From positions 1,922,001 to 1,986,000 of the forward strand of contig NZ_CP007151.1 in assembly GCF_000830985.1 (NCBI RefSeq): DNA of 64,000 nucleotides. Direction: 5' to 3'. The stretch is from Marinobacter similis (lineage in GTDB: Bacteria > Pseudomonadota > Gammaproteobacteria > Pseudomonadales > Oleiphilaceae). This document shows positions 59,496 through 64,000 of the stretch, piece after piece (within the stretch, counting starts at the first letter, position 1; every line of letters begins with the position of its first letter). Position numbers and translations under genes: made by a program. The notes beneath the pieces were generated by a model that was not told the DNA's origin, searched no databases, and saw nothing but the letters and a program-made list of their open reading frames with translations.

Positions 59496-61228
59496 ATGAC
59501 ACCAAAAAAGATTCTGCGTCGCCCCCAGCCGGACACCACGCCGGCTTGGGGGCAGAACCTGCCGCCCTTGCTTCGCCGTCTCTACGCTGCCCGGGGTATC
59601 ACCTCCGATGAGCAGCTGAGCTATACCCTGAAATCCCTGGCATCACCGATGGAGTTGCGCGGCATCGATCGTGCCGTCGAGCTGTTGGCCGAGGCCGTCG
59701 GGCAGCAGCAGCGTGTTCTGGTGCTGGGCGATTTCGACGCCGACGGTGCCACCAGTACAGCTGTCGCCATGCTTGGACTGTCGATGCTCGGGCTGCAAAG
59801 TGTCGATTTCCGGGTGCCAGTCGGTTTGCTGATGGCTATGGCCTGACCCCGGGCATCATCGAACGACTTCGGGATGAGGGCGAGTTGCCGGACCTGCTGG
59901 TGACCGTGGATAACGGTATCTCCGCTATCGAAGGGGTGAAGGCTGCCCGCGATATGGGCATGAAGGTAATTGTCACCGACCATCACCTGGCTGGCGACAC
60001 CCTGCCGGAAGCCGATGCCATCGTGAATCCGAACCAGCCCGGTTGTCCGTTCCTGAGCAAGAATGCCGCCGGTGTTGGAGTCATGTTCTATGTCCTCACC
60101 GCGCTGCGTAAGCACCTGCGTGAGCAGTCGCTGCTGCCGCAACCTGAACCCAACCTCGGCGCGCTGCTCGACCTGGTTGCATTGGGCACCGTCGCGGATG
60201 TGGTGCCCCTGGATCATAACAACCGGATTTTTGTTGAGCAGGGCCTGCGCCGAATCCGTCAGGGCGAGGCCCGGCCGGGCATTCTGGCATTGCTGGAGGT
60301 CGCTGGAAGGGACCACAGTGCCATCAGCTCCACCGATCTTGGCTTTGTGGTTGGTCCGCGCTTGAACGCCGCCGGGCGTCTGGATGACATGAGTATCGGC
60401 ATTGCCTGCCTGCTCGCCGACAGTCCCGACGAGGCTCGCCGACTGGCTCGTGAACTGGACACCTTTAATCGGGAACGCCGCACCATCGAAAAGGACATGA
60501 AAGCCCAGGCTCAGGATCTGCTGGCTTCGATGTCACTGGATCTGGAAGGTCTGCCCTGGGGATTGGCACTGTATGATCCGGAATGGCACCAGGGCGTGAT
60601 TGGTATTCTTGCGGCCCGCATTCGGGAGCAAACCAATCGGCCGACCATCGCCTTTGCCAGCGACGATAACGGCGAAGACATCAAGGGTTCAGCCCGCTCC
60701 ATTCCCGGCTTACACATCCGCGATGTGCTAGCTGCCGTGGATGCCCTCCATCCGGGTATGCTGAAGAAATACGGCGGCCACGCCATGGCTGCTGGCATGA
60801 CCCTGGCCCAAAGCGACCTGAACGCGTTTTCCGAAGCCTTCGACAAGGTTGTGCGCGACACTCTGGTGGCTGCAGATTTGGAAGCCGCGATCACCACCGA
60901 TGGCCCGCTGGCGCTGAATGAGCTGCGCCTGGAAACAGCAGCTCTGCTGAAGCGCGCCGGGCCCTGGGGTCAGCATTTCCCGGAGCCGATTTTCGATGGC
61001 GAGTTCCGGGTGGTCAGTCAGCGCGTGGTTGGCGAGAATCACCTGAAGCTGGTGCTGCAGCCGTTTGAGGGTGGCGGTATCATCGATGGCATTGCCTTCA
61101 ATACCGGCCCCGAAGTGCCGGACTACACTCGCACCGGGGCGCGGGTGGTGTACAAGCCGGATGCCAATACCTTTCGCGGGCGGACCAACTTGCAGCTTTT
61201 GGTGGACTATCTCGAGCCTCTGGGCTGA
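59496..61228 (+). CDS. recJ: Single-stranded-DNA exonuclease RecJ, one frameshift
   Basis: 5'-3' ssDNA exonuclease of recombination and mismatch repair, about 577 aa when repaired. DHH family motifs: LVLGDFDADGATSTAVA, VTVDNGISAI, VIVTDHHLAGDTLPEADAIVNPNQP, LVALGTVADVVPL and the C-terminal DHHA1 part (GSARSIPGLHIRDVLAAVD; KYGGHAMAAGMTL). One base is missing near 59819 (RFADGYGLTPGIIERL is restored). It follows thrC at 6 bp, a common link. Confidence 0.95.
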
Positions 61229-61253
61229 TCTTTTGTTGGTGGCTGGCCGCGAG

Positions 61254-61329
61254 CCGGGGTGTCTTTTCTTCTGGGAAAAACAACTCGCTGCGCTCAGACA
61301 TCTTTTTCCCGGCAGAAAAGACACCCCGG
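61254..61329 (+). repeat. Conserved-loop hairpin A
   Basis: Arms 61254-61280 and 61303-61329 are 27 bp long with one mismatch and one G-T pair. The 22-nt loop contains AACTCGCTGCGCTCAGACA at 61282-61300. The same 19-nt loop, in reverse orientation, is found in element B. Confidence 0.85.
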
Positions 61330-61463
61330 CCCCCGGCCGACCGAGCCCAGGTAAAAGATCCCGTGCTTGCTCCCGTTCTTTTTGACGTTGGTCCGATGAG
61401 AAAGCTGCCCCCTGTCTGGAGGCGTTGAGGCGTCTGGCAATAACGTCTGCCGGCTACGGTGTG

Positions 61464-61534
61464 GGGAGAGCTTTTCTGCAGTGACAAAGGTGTCTGAGCG
61501 CAGCGAGTTCTTTTCACGAAAGAAAAGCTCTCCC
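61464..61534 (-). repeat. Conserved-loop hairpin B
   Basis: Arms GGGAGAGCTTTTCT (61464-61477) and AGAAAAGCTCTCCC (61521-61534) pair perfectly, with weaker pairing further in. The loop region holds TGTCTGAGCGCAGCGAGTT at 61491-61509, the exact reverse complement of the loop of element A. The stems share little apart from CTTTTCT. Confidence 0.8.
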
Positions 61535-61690
61535 TACGCCGGAGCCAGCCCCCGCTGCTTACCCCAAGCCTGAACCCGAACCCCAGTTCAGCCCTCTATG
61601 CGGAAACCCGCAGGCTGATTTACTGCCGGAAATCCGGTAGAATCCCGCCTCTGTTTTTACTCATCATTTTATAGAGCGAGTAAGGGTTTC

Positions 61691-62786
61691 ATGGAAATCA
61701 ATCCCATTGTGACGAAGATTAAAGACCTTCGTGAGCGCACTGAAGCGCTCAGGGGGTATCTTTGACTACGATCAGCGAAGCGAACGACTGGTCGAAGTAG
61801 AGCGCGAACTGGAACTGCCCACCGTTTGGGACGACCCAGAGCGGGCCCAGGCGCTGGGTAAAGAGCGCTCCGATCTTGAGCTGATCGTGAAAACCATCGA
61901 CAACCTCACCAGTGGTCTGGGCGACGCCGAGAGCCTGCTCGATCTGGCCGCCGAGGAAGAGGATGCCGACACGGTTGCCGAGATCGAAGCCGATCTGGAA
62001 ACGCTCGACAAGGAACTCGAAAAGCTGGAATTCCGCCGGATGTTCTCCGGGGAAATGGATTCCAACAACGCGTACCTGGATATCCAGGCTGGCTCCGGCG
62101 GCACCGAGGCCCAGGACTGGGGAAACATGCTGCTGCGCATGTACCTGCGCTGGGCTGAGCGTCGCGGCTTCAAGGCCGAGATTGTCGAACTGCAAGAAGG
62201 CGACGTGGCCGGTATCAAGAGCGCCACTATCCATATCCAGGGCGACTACGCCTACGGCTGGCTGCGCACCGAGACCGGTGTCCATCGCCTGGTTCGCAAG
62301 TCGCCGTTCGATTCCGGTAACCGTCGTCACACCTCGTTCTCGTCGGTGTTTGTGTCGCCGGAAGTGGACGACAGCTTTGAGATTGAGATCAACCCGTCGG
62401 ACCTGCGCGTCGATGTCTACCGGGCATCCGGTGCTGGTGGTCAGCACGTTAACCGGACCGAGTCTGCGGTCCGTCTGACCCACAATCCGACCGGTATCGT
62501 GGTGGCCTGTCAGGCTGGCCGAAGCCAGCATCAGAACAAAGATCAGGCCATGAAACAGCTGAAAGCGAAGCTGTTTGAGCGCGAGATGCAGGAACGCAAC
62601 GCGGAGAAACAGAAGGCCGAGGACGCCAAGGCCGACATCGGCTGGGGCAGCCAGATCCGTTCTTATGTGCTGGATGACAGCCGCATCAAGGATCTGCGGA
62701 CCAAGGTTGAGACCAGCAATACCCAGACGGTACTGGATGGCGATATCGATAAATTTATCGAAGCCAGCCTGAAGATGGCGCTGTAA
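61691..62786 (+). CDS. prfB: Peptide chain release factor 2 (programmed +1 frameshift)
   Basis: Reads UGA and UAA stops, 364 aa. ATG 61691 opens a short frame that ends at TGA 61763-61765 after 24 codons; translation continues in the +1 frame. The site AGGGGGTATCTTTGAC (61751-61766) has the Shine-Dalgarno-like AGGGGG, the CTT slip codon and the TGA-C. The rest shows the GGQ motif ([19 protein letters not shown] region, residues near 250) and the SPF stop-recognition tripeptide ([14 protein letters not shown]). Autoregulation by RF2 itself is well established. Confidence 0.97.
61751..61766 (+). promoter_or_regulatory. Programmed +1 frameshift site of prfB
   Basis: AGG GGG TAT CTT TGA C: SD-like stimulator, slippery CUU and UGA C. 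Ribosomes shift +1 when RF2 is scarce. It differs from the other breaks in this window by its canonical sequence and its +1 direction. Confidence 0.97.
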
Positions 62787-62837
62787 TTATTGGCAGCGCC
62801 CAAAGAACCCGGACATTCCCGATTTTAGTGAGCCAAC

Positions 62838-64000
62838 ATGACTGATCACACCCAGAATGCACAGCCTGAGGACAACAAGCTGATTACCGAGCGTCGCGCC
62901 AAGCTGTCGGAGCTTCGCGAGCAGGGCAATCCCTTCCCCAACGATTTTCGTCGTGATGCCACTGCGGCCGAGCTGCAGGCGACCTACGGCGAGAAAACCA
63001 AGGAAGAGCTGGAGTCCATGGGTATCAAGGTGGCCATCGCCGGCCGCATGATGCTGGATCGTAAGGCGTTCAAGGTGGTTCAGGACGCGTCTGGCCGTAT
63101 CCAGATCTACGCGTCGAAAGACGTGCAGAAGGACACCAAGCACTGGGATCTGGGCGATATCATCGGTGTTCGTGGCACCTTGTCGAAATCTGGCCGGGGC
63201 GACCTCTACGTCACCATGGACGAATACGTGCTGCTGACCAAGTCCCTGCGTCCGCTGCCCGAGAAGCACAAGGGTCTGACCGATACCGAGGCCCGTTACC
63301 GCCACCGGTACGTGGACCTGATGGTCAATGAAGACAGCCGCCGGGTGTTCCACGCCCGTTCGAAAATCATCAGTGCCATGCGTCAGTACTTCACCGACCG
63401 GGATTTCATGGAAGTGGAAACTCCGATGCTGCAGGTGATCCCGGGTGGCGCCACCGCCCGTCCGTTCGTGACTCATCACAATGCCCTGGGCATCGACATG
63501 TACCTGCGCATCGCGCCGGAGCTGTTCCTCAAGCGTCTGGTTGTCGGTGGCTTTGAGCGGGTGTTCGAGATCAACCGTAACTTCCGGAACGAGGGGCTTT
63601 CGACCCGCCACAACCCGGAATTCACCATGGTGGAGTTCTACCAGGCCTACGCTGACTACAACGATCTGATGGACCTCACGGAGGACATGATCCGCACCAT
63701 CGCCCAGAAAGTCCTGGATACGACCACGGTGGTCAATACCCGGACTCTGTCCGATGGTACTGAGGAGTCAGTGGAGTATGACTTCGGCAAGTCGTTCGAG
63801 CGCCTGACTGTCGTTGAAGCCATTCTGCGCTACAACCCGGATGTGAAGGCCGAGCAGCTGGCGGACGAGAACTCAGCCAGACAGGTGGCCAGGGACCTTG
63901 GTATTCACCTGAAAGAAGGCTGGGGCCTGGGCAAGGTTCAGATCGAGATCTTTGAAGCCACTGCCGAGCATCGTCTGATTCAGCCGACCTTCATCACCGA
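62838..64000 (+). CDS. lysS: Lysyl-tRNA synthetase, class II (5' part)
   Basis: Charges tRNA-Lys. About 387 codons are present and the gene continues beyond the right edge. N-terminal anticodon-binding OB fold ([30 protein letters not shown]), then motif 1 (FMEVETPML), motif 2 region ([38 protein letters not shown]). ATG 62838, 51 bp after prfB, the usual prfB-lysS order. No break is seen. Confidence 0.96.
   Translation, partial: MTDHTQNAQPEDNKLITERRAKLSELREQGNPFPNDFRRDATAAELQATYGEKTKEELESMGIKVAIAGRMMLDRKAFKVVQDASGRIQIYASKDVQKDTKHWDLGDIIGVRGTLSKSGRGDLYVTMDEYVLLTKSLRPLPEKHKGLTDTEARYRHRYVDLMVNEDSRRVFHARSKIISAMRQYFTDRDFMEVETPMLQVIPGGATARPFVTHHNALGIDMYLRIAPELFLKRLVVGGFERVFEINRNFRNEGLSTRHNPEFTMVEFYQAYADYNDLMDLTEDMIRTIAQKVLDTTTVVNTRTLSDGTEESVEYDFGKSFERLTVVEAILRYNPDVKAEQLADENSARQVARDLGIHLKEGWGLGKVQIEIFEATAEHRLIQPTFIT

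Larger units (their letters stand above)
61229..61690. other. Non-coding gap of 462 bp with two hairpin elements
   Basis: Between recJ and prfB. It holds two large hairpins (61254-61329 and 61464-61534) that share a 19-nt loop in opposite orientation, and about 150 bp before prfB that probably contain its promoter (a -10-like TAGAAT is near 61640). No convincing open reading frame is seen. Confidence 0.6.

Noticed and set aside
61691..61765. prfB broken by a sequence error
   Set aside because: The sequence is the known programmed +1 frameshift site, so the gene is intact.
62787..63611. A 274-codon minus-strand frame opposite lysS
   Set aside because: Antisense shadow of lysS with no recognisable protein features.
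1..64000. CRISPR array, prophage or integrated element
   Set aside because: No regularly spaced repeats, no phage or integrase genes apart from xerD, and no change in base or codon use that would mark a transferred block.

Overview
The window looks like a chromosomal segment of a marine gammaproteobacterium close to Marinobacter. That placement is inferred from protein resemblance and gene order (hemA-prfA-prmC-moeB, minCDE, ypjD-ffh-rpsP-rimM-trmD-rplS, dsbC-hom-thrC-recJ-prfB-lysS) and from GC-rich codon use; no database search was possible. There is no prophage, insertion sequence or CRISPR array. Most of the window is core genome.

Layout. 1-3.9 kb (minus): TPR lipoprotein, lolB, ispE, tRNA-Gln and prs. 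4.1-8.1 kb (plus): hemA, prfA, prmC, moeB. 8.1-9.7 kb: a long hairpin repeat and a photolyase. 9.9-14.5 kb (plus): a tightly packed cluster of DUF432-like protein, MscS channel, RimB-like protease, RimK glutamate ligase, M14-type deacylase and YjbQ. 14.5-23.1 kb: a TAXI-TRAP transporter with a sigma-54-type promoter, a DctB/DctD-like two-component pair and a chemoreceptor. 23.2-29.6 kb: PhoH-PIN, CBS, START and DUF2804 proteins, then DUF1244-HopJ-minC-minD-minE. 29.7-38.7 kb: LexA-controlled dinB, a PAP2 phosphatase and GT4 glycosyltransferase, aldo/keto reductase, a CoA hydrolase/transferase, an FKBP and the ornithine-lipid pair olsB-olsA. 38.9-50.2 kb: an OmpR-type two-component pair, glpK, ABC ATPase, argF, grxD, a TonB-like protein, DUF1631 and CNNM/CorC proteins. 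50.3-64 kb: the ypjD/ffh/rpsP/trmD block, xerD, dsbC, threonine genes, recJ, prfB and lysS.

Most interesting biology. (1) The glycosyltransferase and olsB each have 7-bp direct repeats with an exact 11-bp period on the coding strand, ending at the same distance (49 bp) from the start codon. These look like PhoB boxes and suggest phosphate-controlled lipid remodelling. (2) The MscS-RimB-RimK-M14 cluster looks like a membrane-tension-linked glutamylation writer/eraser system. (3) The TRAP operon has a good -24/-12 element, an upstream dyad cluster and a matching EBP gene nearby. (4) Two intergenic hairpins near 61.3-61.5 kb have different stems but the same 19-nt loop in opposite orientations; a third hairpin at 8.1 kb has a similar build.

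Data quality. About 28 single-base indels break 23 otherwise well-conserved genes, nearly all as one missing base, including essential ones (rpsP, lolB). I read these as sequencing or assembly errors and give the whole repaired span for each gene, with the approximate break point. The prfB frameshift is different: it is the genuine programmed +1 site.
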